The notes below the pieces were generated by a model, which was not told the DNA's origin, did no database searches, and saw only the letters and a program-made list of their open reading frames with translations. A stretch of DNA of 64,000 nt, from positions 120,178 to 184,177 of the forward strand of contig JAXHTV010000004.1 of the NCBI GenBank assembly GCA_034189865.1, written 5' to 3'. Within the stretch, counting starts at the first letter, position 1, and every line of letters begins with the position of its first letter. This document shows positions 47,653 to 56,302 of the stretch, in pieces. The DNA comes from Pseudomonadota bacterium. Lineage in GTDB: Bacteria; Pseudomonadota; Gammaproteobacteria; UBA5335. The position numbers and the translations under genes were made by a program.

Positions 47653-48330
47653 ATGTCCCTTCGCCTGTCCATCATCATCCCGACGCTGAACGAAGCGGGG
47701 CAGATTTCTGCCACCTTACAAGCGCTCCAATTCGCTCGCGACCAGGGCCACGAAGTGATCGTCGTCGACGGCGGCAGTGACGATGAAACACCGGGCCGGT
47801 GCGCGGGCTTGGCGGACCACATCGTGACCGCCGAACGGGGCCGCGCCCGGCAAATGAATGCCGGCGCCAAACTCGCCCAAGGCCAAATCCTGTGGTTTCT
47901 CCACGCCGATACCCGAATGGCGCGCAGCGCCGTGACGGAGCTGTTGCAAGCGGTCGCAGAGGGCGCGCTGTGGGGTCGGTTCGATGTGCGGCTGGACTCT
48001 CGGCTCGCGATGCTCCGCTTGGTGGGTTTTATGATGAACCGGCGCTCCCGCCTCACGGGGATGGCCACCGGGGATCAAGGGATTTTTGTCCAGCGCGCGC
48101 GGTTTGAGGCCATGGGCGGATTTGCGGATATCCCGCTCATGGAAGATATCGAAATCAGCCAGCGCCTGCGACGCTTGGCGCCACCGGCTTGCCTGACTGG
48201 GCCGCTCGTCACATCCGCGCGCCGCTGGGAGCAGCACGGTGTGTGGCGCACGATAGGACTCATGTGGTCATTGCGCTTCGCGTATTGGCGGGGGGTGGAC
48301 CCGCATACCCTGGCCGGGCGCTATCGATGA
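47653..48330 (+). CDS. GT2-family glycosyltransferase (TIGR04283 type)
   Basis: A 225-residue GT-A glycosyltransferase. LSIIIPTLNEAGQISATLQAL is the family start, VVDGGSDDET binds the nucleotide, FLHADTRMA holds the DxD and MEDIEISQRL marks the C-terminal part. The sugar and acceptor are unknown. Its stop overlaps the start of the next gene (ATGA), as is usual for this pair of families, so they work together. Confidence 0.88.
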   Translation: MSLRLSIIIPTLNEAGQISATLQALQFARDQGHEVIVVDGGSDDETPGRCAGLADHIVTAERGRARQMNAGAKLAQGQILWFLHADTRMARSAVTELLQAVAEGALWGRFDVRLDSRLAMLRLVGFMMNRRSRLTGMATGDQGIFVQRARFEAMGGFADIPLMEDIEISQRLRRLAPPACLTGPLVTSARRWEQHGVWRTIGLMWSLRFAYWRGVDPHTLAGRYR

Positions 48331-48962
48331 GCGAGCGCTCATATCGGCACCCGGACGCGATCATCCTGGTGTTCGCCCGCGCTCCGGTGGTGGGGCAGGT
48401 CAAAACCCGCCTCGCGCGGCGGATCGGTCCCGCTGCGGCAACCCGGTGGCACCGGCAAATGACTTTGAAGACGCTGACCACACTGCACGCCGCGCGCCTG
48501 GCACCGGTTTGGCTGGTGGGCGTACCGGACATCCGGCATCCGTTCTTTTTTTCCTGTCGCCGGCGGTTTAGCCTTCGACTGCGGCGCCAATCGCGGGGTG
48601 ATCTCGGCCGGCGCATGAATCATGCCCTCTGCCAGGCGTTAAGGGTCGCCAATCGTGCGGTTTTAATCGGTACCGACTGCCCGGCACTGGGCTACGCCGA
48701 TCTGGATGCGGCACTGCAACATTTGGCCAGGGGCGCGGAGATTGTGCTGGGACCGAGCACCGATGGCGGTTATGTGCTGGTGGGGGCGAATCGGCCCGCG
48801 CCCGGGCTCTTTCATGGCATCGACTGGGGTACCGAGCGGGTGATGGCCCAGACTTATCGCCGGCTATCCACTCTCAACCGGTCCTGGCGCTGCCTGCCGC
48901 CCAAACCGGACGTGGATCACTACGCCGACCTGCAAACGGCCCGGCGGGCGGGTTGGCTTTAA
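48327..48962 (+). CDS. TIGR04282-family glycosyltransferase/nucleotidyltransferase-like protein
   Basis: A 211-residue protein of the GT-A-like group related to CofC and MobA. FARAPVVGQVKTRLARRIGP is the N-terminal signature; IGTDCPALGYADLDAAL, GPSTDGGYVLVGAN follow. The reaction is not established. It is translationally coupled to the glycosyltransferase. Its stop shares bases with the convergent AttH gene stop. Confidence 0.85.
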   Translation: MSERSYRHPDAIILVFARAPVVGQVKTRLARRIGPAAATRWHRQMTLKTLTTLHAARLAPVWLVGVPDIRHPFFFSCRRRFSLRLRRQSRGDLGRRMNHALCQALRVANRAVLIGTDCPALGYADLDAALQHLARGAEIVLGPSTDGGYVLVGANRPAPGLFHGIDWGTERVMAQTYRRLSTLNRSWRCLPPKPDVDHYADLQTARRAGWL

Positions 48963-50122
48963 GGCGCCGCGCCGTAACCGGTGAGCTCCACGTAGCCGTG
49001 TCCGCTCACGCGGCCGTCTGCGTCGGTTCCGGTCACTTGCACCAGGCCTTCCCAATAGCGGATTGCCAGATTCAGCTCTTGGTCGGCGATGGCCGGCTCC
49101 AGTCGCAGTTGCAGCGATTCCGATGGCAACTCCAGGGTCCAGCCCGAGGGGTAACGAATCCCCGAGTGGGGGCTGCGCCAATGGTCGCGGACCGTCACCA
49201 CCACCGCGTCGTGCTCCAGAATGTGATAGCTGCCGTCCGCATCCACGAGCACGCCGTAGTCGAACGGGTTGGGCGCGCCATCCCGGCGTCGTATCTGACA
49301 GAACATCAACTCCCGTCCATCGTCCAGTTGGACCGAGAACCAGTCCCAGCCCACCCGGTCTTCTCCTAAGGTAGATGTCCCCCACTCCCGATCCATCCAC
49401 GACGCGCCACTTACCGGAATGATCTCCTCGCCCAGCGTGATGTGCCCCTGAGTCGGCATGCGGGTCAGGGAGTAGTAATAAGATGCATCGCCGGGCGTTT
49501 GGCCTTTGACGCTCAAGCCCTCGCGGCCCTGCAATACCGGCGGTTTGTCCGACGCCAACACCAGCTCAATGGCCACATCCCCCTGCCGCGCGGTGAGCCG
49601 GGCCGGAAATGCCGGCCCCTGCGGCGCCAGGCTTTTGAGCTCCCAGTCGTCCAGCCAAACGCGCAACGGCTGTGCCTGGGCCCCGGCCATTGCCAAAGCG
49701 GCGCGATTAAACCGCTCAAAGGCATGAAACTCGCCGGCCGCGACATCGGTGAGAGCCAAATGAGCCATGTAGATCTGCCGGGTGGCCCAGTCGGAGGCGC
49801 GTTGTGGCATGTCGGGCGCGACGGCGACGCGGAAAAATGTCAGTTCGTATCCGAAATCTCGGCCATCGTCGGCTTTCAGATTGCCGGTGAAATACCACCA
49901 CTCGCTGGCAAAATCCTCGTGCGGGCCGTGATCTTCGGGGAAATCCCAGGATCTGGGGGTCACGGCGCGCTCAAAGCCCGAAATCCCCTCCTCCACAAAC
50001 GCTTGGGACAAATCAATCGCACCGGCCGGCGAATCCCCCCTGCCGGAATCACGGTTGGAGGTGAGATACACGACAGACAAACCCAACACCACAGCGGTGA
50101 CAAGAACGACAAGGGCCCGCAC
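48959..50122 (-). CDS. AttH/CrtC lipocalin-family secreted protein
   Basis: A 387-residue protein with an N-terminal signal or anchor (VVLVTAVVLGLSVVYLTS) and two lipocalin-like domains: ESEWWYFTGNL (ASEWWYFTGNL at about residue 72) and SASWMDREWGTS in the first, the QLDDGRELMFCQIRRRDG region in the second. The family contains carotenoid hydratase CrtC and AttH, the last partner of AttEFGH exporters. The gene starts 3 bases after the FtsX permease, so it is the periplasmic component of that exporter. The cargo, perhaps a lipid, is unknown. Confidence 0.85.
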   Translation of the reverse strand: MRALVVLVTAVVLGLSVVYLTSNRDSGRGDSPAGAIDLSQAFVEEGISGFERAVTPRSWDFPEDHGPHEDFASEWWYFTGNLKADDGRDFGYELTFFRVAVAPDMPQRASDWATRQIYMAHLALTDVAAGEFHAFERFNRAALAMAGAQAQPLRVWLDDWELKSLAPQGPAFPARLTARQGDVAIELVLASDKPPVLQGREGLSVKGQTPGDASYYYSLTRMPTQGHITLGEEIIPVSGASWMDREWGTSTLGEDRVGWDWFSVQLDDGRELMFCQIRRRDGAPNPFDYGVLVDADGSYHILEHDAVVVTVRDHWRSPHSGIRYPSGWTLELPSESLQLRLEPAIADQELNLAIRYWEGLVQVTGTDADGRVSGHGYVELTGYGAAP

Positions 50123-50125
50123 GCC

Positions 50126-52690
50126 TCAGTCCTCCCGCAGTGCCAGGGCCGCGGGCGTGGTGGCCATGCGCCAGGCTGGATACAAACCCGCGACCACGGC
50201 GGCAATGATGGCCGTAAACAGGGTTTGGGAGAGCACGCTGAACGACCAGACGAAATCGATGCTCCAGCCGAAGGCGCGCTGGTTGATCGCGCCGGTGAGC
50301 ACTGCCGCCAGAACGAGCCCCACCGGAACTGCCGTCAGTCCGGCCACTGCACCCATCAGCGCCGTCTGCCCCGTTACCATGCGCCCCACTTGACCCGGCG
50401 TCATGCCGAGTGCCCGAATCACCGCCGTTTCCTTGGCTCGCTCCAGCTGCAACGCCATCAGCGCGCTGGTCACGCCCACGATGCTCACCACCAGCGTGAG
50501 CAACTGCAACACGCCGGTAACGGCAAAGGTGCGCTCGAACACCTCCAGCGAGTATTCCAAAATACCGCGGGTTTGCATGACCGAAAGGGGATTGGCCGGG
50601 CTGGCCAACTGTTGCGCCGCGCTGACGACGGCCTGCTGGTCTGCGCCCTCCACGAGATATAGCCCAATGCCGTTGAAGCCCTTGCGCGACGGCCAAAGGC
50701 GGATGAAGGTCTCGCTGCCCACCAAGAGATTGCCGCGATCGGAGCCGTAGTCCTGATACACGCCGACAATTTCGACCTCGATCCAACCGTGCTCCGAGGC
50801 CAAGGTGATTCTGTCGCCCACCGACAGCCGGTTGTGAAATGCCAACGGTTCGCTGGCCAGTGCTGCGGGCACGGCCCGTTCCGGGTCGGTGATGGCAGGA
50901 AATGCCGTCTTCGGCCGGCCGGCTTGCAACAGCAATGCATCGCGAACCTCAGGCACCACATCGAAGCCGGTGACGCGGATGGGTCCGGAGCGCGTCTCGA
51001 TCTCCGACGCGCGGATCGCCACGACCTGGCGGACACCCGGGATGTCGCGCAGCCGGTCGGCCACCGATTCAATCACGACCGCGCCGCGCGGCGAGGCGAC
51101 GCCGGGTGAGACGTATATCTCGGCGCTCAAGGTGCGCTCGAGCCAGGTTGAAACGCTGTCACGGAAGCTGGCGATCATGGTTCCCACGCCGACATTGGTC
51201 GACAAGGCAATGGTGAGCGCGGCGATGGCCAGACCGGTTCGGCTCAGCGAGCCGGACACGCCGCGCGCGGCAAGCCGGGCCTCCAAGGAGCCATTGACAG
51301 GCAACAGACGATCCACCCCGGTCATCAACCACAAGGTGATGGATGGCATGAATAAGCTGGCTGCCAATACCAGTGCCACCAAAGCCCCATAGGCCGGAAG
51401 AAGCGATTGGCTCGGCCACAGCAACAGTGGCGCCATGAGCACCAACAGCACCACGCCGGCCCGCGCCAAGGCCGGCGCTAACCGATGTACCCGCCCCTCC
51501 AGCACCGAGCGGTTCAAGACCATCCGCGGCGGCGTTCGCGCGGCTTCCACGGCCGGGACGATCGCCGCCAGCACGCTGCCCACCAAACCCAGCGCCGCGC
51601 CTTTGGCCACACTCACCGGGTCGAGATACAGCTGCGTGATCTGCAGCGCGTAGTACATATCGTTGATGGTCCGGGCGACCAAGGCGAGGAGAAACCGAGC
51701 CAGCGCCGTACCCAACAACAACCCCAGCGCGGTCCCGACGATCCCCAACAGCACTGCCTCGACGGTGACACCGATAAAAATTTGCTCTCGGGTCACCCCC
51801 AAGGTGCGCAGCGTGCCGAGCAGTGGCCGCCGCTGGACGATGGCGAAACTCATGGTGTTGTAGATCAGATACAAACCCACCACCAAGGCCAGCAAACTCA
51901 TCGCCGCCAGATTGAAGTCAAAAGCGCGGGTCATGCCCTCCATGGCGCGGGTGCGGGTGCCGGCCGTCTCGATCCGCAGCCCCGGCGATAAACGCGCCGC
52001 CAACTCTGCCAGGGCCTGCTCGCCCGCCTCGCCTTTGGGCACCTGTAGGTCGATCCGGGTGATGCGCCGGTCCATGCGGAGCAGCTCCTGCGCTCCGGCG
52101 ATGTCCATCAGCATCAAACCCGAGACCATTTGCTCATCGGCCGGGGCCTCGAACACACCAGCCACGGTCACTGTGTCGCGGCCCATGGGCAACAGCAGAT
52201 CGACGGTATCGCCCTTGGAAAGGCCCAATTCGGCCGCGCCGGGGGCAGACAGCAGAATCTGACCGGCCAGGGTCATCCAGCGCGTCGTGCCACGGAGCGA
52301 AAACTGGCCGGCGCCCCCCGCGCTTCCGAAACCGCGAAATGGCGCCTCGGCCACACCGTCCACGCCCAGCAAACGGAAACTCAGCCCCGGCCGATCAGCC
52401 GGTGTAACGGTGGCCTCGATCACCGGGGCGGAGGGGTAAGACCAGCCAGCAAGGCGAAGATCGGAATAGATGGTTTGGTCTATCCCGCCAGGACCGCCAA
52501 CGATGTGGTGGGTGGCTTGGCCGACGACCCCCCGCATGGAGAGGTTTAGCGCGTGACGTGCGCTGCTGCTGGCCATGTCGACGGCAATGACCACCGCCAC
52601 GCCCAGGGCGATGCCCAACACCGAAAGCGCGGTTAACCAGCGATGCCGCAGCAAATGCCGGATGCCGGCCAGCCAGTAAGTGGGAATCAA
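50126..52690 (-). CDS. ABC transporter permease with duplicated FtsX domains
   Basis: An 854-residue permease of the MacB/FtsX superfamily. An N-terminal helix and a large periplasmic domain (about 40-270) are followed by three helices, then a central group of helices, a second periplasmic domain (about 530-720) and three final helices ([18 protein letters not shown] onward). It is a fused double-FtsX protein like AttF/AttG combined. The start is TTG, overlapping the ATPase stop. With the ATPase and AttH it should form a complete exporter or lipid-extraction pump. Confidence 0.9.
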   Translation of the reverse strand: MIPTYWLAGIRHLLRHRWLTALSVLGIALGVAVVIAVDMASSSARHALNLSMRGVVGQATHHIVGGPGGIDQTIYSDLRLAGWSYPSAPVIEATVTPADRPGLSFRLLGVDGVAEAPFRGFGSAGGAGQFSLRGTTRWMTLAGQILLSAPGAAELGLSKGDTVDLLLPMGRDTVTVAGVFEAPADEQMVSGLMLMDIAGAQELLRMDRRITRIDLQVPKGEAGEQALAELAARLSPGLRIETAGTRTRAMEGMTRAFDFNLAAMSLLALVVGLYLIYNTMSFAIVQRRPLLGTLRTLGVTREQIFIGVTVEAVLLGIVGTALGLLLGTALARFLLALVARTINDMYYALQITQLYLDPVSVAKGAALGLVGSVLAAIVPAVEAARTPPRMVLNRSVLEGRVHRLAPALARAGVVLLVLMAPLLLWPSQSLLPAYGALVALVLAASLFMPSITLWLMTGVDRLLPVNGSLEARLAARGVSGSLSRTGLAIAALTIALSTNVGVGTMIASFRDSVSTWLERTLSAEIYVSPGVASPRGAVVIESVADRLRDIPGVRQVVAIRASEIETRSGPIRVTGFDVVPEVRDALLLQAGRPKTAFPAITDPERAVPAALASEPLAFHNRLSVGDRITLASEHGWIEVEIVGVYQDYGSDRGNLLVGSETFIRLWPSRKGFNGIGLYLVEGADQQAVVSAAQQLASPANPLSVMQTRGILEYSLEVFERTFAVTGVLQLLTLVVSIVGVTSALMALQLERAKETAVIRALGMTPGQVGRMVTGQTALMGAVAGLTAVPVGLVLAAVLTGAINQRAFGWSIDFVWSFSVLSQTLFTAIIAAVVAGLYPAWRMATTPAALALRED

Positions 52691-53379
52691 GCCGAGGCCT
52701 CGCCGTGCAACCGGCCTTTGCGGAGGTGTAAGACGCGATCGGCCCGACTCGCGAGCTCGGTGCTGTGCGTCACCATGATCAAGGTCTTGCCGGCACCCCG
52801 CACCAAGCGCTCCAACACCGAAAACACGTGGTTGCCGGTGTCGACATCCAGATTTCCCGTGGGCTCGTCGGCAAGAATCAGATCGGGCTGATGAATCAGG
52901 GCCCGGGCCACCGCCACACGCTGCTGTTCGCCGCCCGATAGGGTATCGGGAAAGCGATGGCCGTACCCGCCGAGGTCGACTTCGTGCAGCAACAACTCGA
53001 TGCGCTTGCTCGCGGCTTCATCGTTCCGCTGATTCAGCTGCAGCGGCAGCCGGAGATTTTCAGCCACCGTCAATGTGGGCAGGAGATTGAAGAATTGAAA
53101 CACAAAGCCGATGCGCCGGCGCCGCAACAACGTGCGCCCCCGTTCGTCCATTGCCTCCAATCGCTGGTTGGCCACTTCGATACGGCCCTGATCCGGGCGA
53201 TCGATACCGCTGATGAGGTTTAGCAAAGTGGATTTGCCCGAGCCGCTGCGGCCCACCAGGGCGAGCATTTCACCTGTGGGCACCTGCAGATCCAGGCCGT
53301 TGAGCACGGTACGGCGACCGGCGCCTTCCAGGTAGCTGTGGCGCACATCGCCGAGTTCGACCATAAGCGAGCGGCTCAT
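52687..53379 (-). CDS. ABC transporter ATP-binding protein (MacB/LolD type)
   Basis: A 230-residue ATPase. Walker [13 protein letters not shown], the signature [15 protein letters not shown], Walker [13 protein letters not shown] and the switch His in VTHSTELA are present; the group is that of LolD/MacB, which drives FtsX-type permeases. ATG 53379 (MSRSLMVEL) was chosen; the LEA-type gene ends 4 bases upstream. Cytoplasmic face of the inner membrane. Confidence 0.93.
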   Translation of the reverse strand: MSRSLMVELGDVRHSYLEGAGRRTVLNGLDLQVPTGEMLALVGRSGSGKSTLLNLISGIDRPDQGRIEVANQRLEAMDERGRTLLRRRRIGFVFQFFNLLPTLTVAENLRLPLQLNQRNDEAASKRIELLLHEVDLGGYGHRFPDTLSGGEQQRVAVARALIHQPDLILADEPTGNLDVDTGNHVFSVLERLVRGAGKTLIMVTHSTELASRADRVLHLRKGRLHGEASA

Positions 53380-53383
53380 CGGA

Positions 53384-53866
53384 CTAACGCCTGAAGTCCA
53401 CGCGACCACCGTAACTGAAGGGTATGTTGCGAATCAGGGGCAACCCCACGTCGATGTCGCCCCGAATGCGGTAATTCAACTCCGGCTCGCCCTGCAGCAG
53501 AAATGTCGCTAGAGAACCCGCCAAACGCGCCATCGACAGCTTGGCGTTCACGTCGAACTCCACCGCATCGCGCGCGGGGATCTTGAACGCCTCGACGTTC
53601 TCGCCCTTGGCGAATCGCCGCCCCATCAACTCCACACGATAACGAAACACTTTGACGGGCAAGGCAATTCGGTTGGGATTATGGATGCGTATGGTGAGAC
53701 AAAAACGTTGCTCGAACAGGCTCACTTCCTTGGCCTGCAAACCGGTGATGGTAATCTCCGGGGTCTTTACGAAACGCCGCACTTGCTTGATCAGCCAGCC
53801 ACGCAGACGATCCCGCACACTTGGCTTGGGCTCGACAATCTCGCCTTCGATGGGTTGTCGCTCCAT
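53384..53866 (-). CDS. LEA type 2 (WHy)-family protein without a signal peptide
   Basis: A 160-residue protein. A basic, charged N terminus (MERQPIEGEIVEPKPS) lacks a signal peptide. Residues about 38-155 form a LEA14/water-stress domain: VSLFEQRFCLTIRIHNPNRIALPVKVF, FAKGENVEAFKIPARDAVEF and YRIRGDIDVG. It is a clear paralogue of the lipoprotein next to it, of the same length. It precedes the ABC ATPase by 4 bases, so it probably works with that exporter. Confidence 0.82.
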   Translation of the reverse strand: MERQPIEGEIVEPKPSVRDRLRGWLIKQVRRFVKTPEITITGLQAKEVSLFEQRFCLTIRIHNPNRIALPVKVFRYRVELMGRRFAKGENVEAFKIPARDAVEFDVNAKLSMARLAGSLATFLLQGEPELNYRIRGDIDVGLPLIRNIPFSYGGRVDFRR

Positions 53867-53963
53867 CTTCCTTGATCCTCCTTGGGCATCCCTTCGCCCT
53901 GACACAAACGTGTCATTTTAACGCAATCCTTAGAACCGCCTCGCCGGTCCCTGGCGGGACCGT

Positions 53964-54446
53964 TCAGTCTCCGCCGCGATACAACTGGACCGTGCCCTTG
54001 CGCTCAAACGGGACTGTATCGGTAAAAGGCAAATCGACTTCCACTTCCCCTTGGATGTGATAGTCCAACTCGCCGTTGAAATTCGAGAGCAGATTGGCCA
54101 TTTGGCCAGCAAACTCGAGCAGATTCGTTCGTACATCGGTGTGAAACAAGGCGCGGCCGCGTGCCGGTACGGTGAAAGGCTCGGTTGTTTCACCGTTGGC
54201 GAAGGACTGACCGGCCAGATCCACTTGGTAGCTGATCCGCTCCACCGGCATCGCCACACTGTTGGGATTGTAGATTTCCAATACCAGACGATAACGCTGC
54301 GAAACCAGGCCGACCTCGAGGATTCGTATTTCCTGAAGCCGAATTTCCGGTTCTTCCACCAGGCGGTTCAGCATGCCCGTGCAGCCGCCGAGGATCAATG
54401 CGAACAAGGCAATGAGACATGCCGCCCATCGGATGGGGTATTGCAT
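53964..54446 (-). CDS. LEA type 2-family lipoprotein
   Basis: A 160-residue lipoprotein. The signal peptide ends in the lipobox LGGC, with the modified Cys at about residue 22. The LEA14/WHy domain follows: ILEVGLVSQRYRLVLEIYNP, SFANGETTEPFTVPARG and YHIQGEVEVDLPF, parallel to the neighbouring paralogue. It would sit in the outer membrane facing the periplasm. 97 bases separate it from the next gene. Confidence 0.85.
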   Translation of the reverse strand: MQYPIRWAACLIALFALILGGCTGMLNRLVEEPEIRLQEIRILEVGLVSQRYRLVLEIYNPNSVAMPVERISYQVDLAGQSFANGETTEPFTVPARGRALFHTDVRTNLLEFAGQMANLLSNFNGELDYHIQGEVEVDLPFTDTVPFERKGTVQLYRGGD

Positions 54447-54587
54447 ATGCGACCGATTCCTTACTGTCAGTGACACCCACGCGGGTGACCCGTTGATGAA
54501 ACCGGATACGCTACCATGTGGTCGCCGAAGGTGAAATATTCCCGGTCGCTTGACCGCACCCATCGCATCGGCGGGATCAGAGGCCTT

Positions 54588-54908
54588 TCAATCCCAGCGA
54601 TCATCCCGAACCTGGACCACGTTATGCTCCAGGCGAACGGGAAAGGTATCGACCGGCTCATAGGCGGGCGGGGAGAGCACCGCGCCGGTTCTCACATCGA
54701 ACCGGGCACCGTGGCGCGGACAGGTCACTTCGCAACCCTTCACGGGACCGCCGGTCAAGGTGCCGCCATCGTGGGTGCAGATGTTCTCAATCGCATAGTA
54801 GGTGCCTTCCACGTTGAACACCGCGATGGAGACACCCTCCACATCCACCACCTGGTGAGTGCCAACGGGAAATTCCCCGGCCGGCGCCACATCCGTCCAG
54901 TTGCTCAA
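54588..54908 (-). CDS. Rieske-type ferredoxin
   Basis: A 106-residue single Rieske domain. The cluster ligands are CTH (about residues 43-45) and CPRH (about 63-66), the 2Fe-2S pattern C-x-H...C-x2-H. It resembles NirD and small non-haem oxygenase ferredoxins and could carry electrons to a redox partner. The partner is not in the window. It follows the adenosyltransferase gene by 25 bases on the same strand. Confidence 0.9.
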   Translation of the reverse strand: MSNWTDVAPAGEFPVGTHQVVDVEGVSIAVFNVEGTYYAIENICTHDGGTLTGGPVKGCEVTCPRHGARFDVRTGAVLSPPAYEPVDTFPVRLEHNVVQVRDDRWD

Positions 54909-54933
54909 AATATCCTCCTAAAAATCGGTGGGT

Positions 54934-55500
54934 TTAGTCCGACGTCGGCTCGCCGGCTTGCTCTGGCTGCCACAAAACGTCCGCCACCCCGGCCTGCCGA
55001 TTGAGGGCGCGAGCGGCCACGAACAGCAAATCCGATAAACGATTGATATATTTGAGCGTGACCGGATTAACGGATTCCTCCCGGGACAGACTCAACACCG
55101 TCCGCTCGGCCCGACGGGCCACCGTCCGGGCCAGATGGCAAGCGGCGGCGGCCGGTGAACCACCTGGCAGAATAAATTCTTTCAGTGGTTTGAGATCCGC
55201 ATTCATCTCATCCAACCAAGTCTCCAACTGGGATACTTTGGCATCGCGAATACTGGTGCGGCCTGGGATACACAGCTCGCCACCGATATCGAACAAATCG
55301 TGCTGAACCGCTTCCAGGCGGTGGCGCAGATCACCCTCGATTCCGTGAGCCACCACCACGCCAATCGTGCTGTTCAACTCATCCACGGTTCCGAACGCTT
55401 CCACACGCAAGCTGTCTTTGGATACCCGGCTACCATCCCCCAAACCGGTGGTTCCGGCGTCGCCGGTGCGAGTGTAGATTTTCGACAAGCGGTGACCCAT
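54934..55500 (-). CDS. Cob(I)alamin adenosyltransferase, PduO type
   Basis: A 188-residue PduO/MMAB-family enzyme. It makes adenosylcobalamin from cob(I)alamin and ATP. The N-terminal IYTRTGDAGTTGL is the ATP loop; VDELNSTIGVVVAHG, PGGSPAAAACHLARTVARRAER and NRLSDLLFVAARALNR complete the family pattern. AAGGAGGG precedes ATG 55500 at the right distance, which fixes this start over TTG 55506. It follows tonB by 2 bases. Confidence 0.94.
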   Translation of the reverse strand: MGHRLSKIYTRTGDAGTTGLGDGSRVSKDSLRVEAFGTVDELNSTIGVVVAHGIEGDLRHRLEAVQHDLFDIGGELCIPGRTSIRDAKVSQLETWLDEMNADLKPLKEFILPGGSPAAAACHLARTVARRAERTVLSLSREESVNPVTLKYINRLSDLLFVAARALNRQAGVADVLWQPEQAGEPTSD

Positions 55501-55502
55501 GT

Positions 55503-56288
55503 TCAACCCTCCTTCAGCTCATAATGTACTGGCAGCTCCAGACCGGCAAGCCGGCCGGGGAGCGACACGTCGGTCAGTCGGGGCACCCGCCGCATGGCCT
55601 TCACGGCACTGCGATCCAAAATGGCATAGCCAGAACTTTGTGCAACGGAGACGTTCGAGATGGCGCCATCCGCCTCCAGATCGAACCGCACCCTGACGGC
55701 GCCTTCCCAACCTTGACGCCGGGCCAAGGTCGGATAATAAAAATACTTCGCCAGACTCTCACCGACACGCGCCATCAACATCTCGGGTGTATCTCCACCC
55801 GCCGGTTCCCCCCTTGCAACGGCCTTTGCTGACCACGCGTCGTTTTCGGACTCAACGCTCAATGGGGATGGATCCGCCGCGGAAGAGGATAGTCTATCCG
55901 CTGGGATGACCGCGGCCTGCTCGGCGATTCGCCGGACAGGGTCAGCCGGCAAGGCAGGGGCAACGGCCGGACTCGGCTTCGGCCTCGACGATGGAATCGC
56001 CGGCCGGGATACCCGCTCCACTGGGTCTTCAGCGGAGCGGGTAAGTTCTTTTTGATCGCTGTTCGGACGACTGGGTGCCGGTAAGGGGGGCCGGACCGCT
56101 TCTTGCCCGGCCGCCTCACCCCGCGGCGCGGCAACGAACTCCAAATGAACGGAGGTCGGCCCGCGAGGTGCCCATTCGGGCCAAGGCAACGGCACCTCTC
56201 GCCATACCAGCACACTGGCGTGCAGGATCAGCGATAGCGCCAGAAAACCAGCCAAGCGCCCGTGGGCATGATTCAGCCGAACCGTCAC
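55503..56288 (-). CDS. TonB-like energy-transducing protein
   Basis: A 261-residue TonB-family protein. An N-terminal membrane helix (LAGFLALSLILHASVLVW) is followed by a proline-rich periplasmic spacer (about 50-160) and a C-terminal TonB domain with YPTLARRQGWEGAVRVRFDLEADG and SGYAILDRSAVKAMRRV. It carries proton-motive energy from ExbBD to the outer-membrane receptor next to it, BtuB. The start is a GTG. exbB and exbD are not in the window. Confidence 0.9.
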   Translation of the reverse strand: MTVRLNHAHGRLAGFLALSLILHASVLVWREVPLPWPEWAPRGPTSVHLEFVAAPRGEAAGQEAVRPPLPAPSRPNSDQKELTRSAEDPVERVSRPAIPSSRPKPSPAVAPALPADPVRRIAEQAAVIPADRLSSSAADPSPLSVESENDAWSAKAVARGEPAGGDTPEMLMARVGESLAKYFYYPTLARRQGWEGAVRVRFDLEADGAISNVSVAQSSGYAILDRSAVKAMRRVPRLTDVSLPGRLAGLELPVHYELKEG

Positions 56289-56302
56289 CGTCTAAATCCA
56301 CC

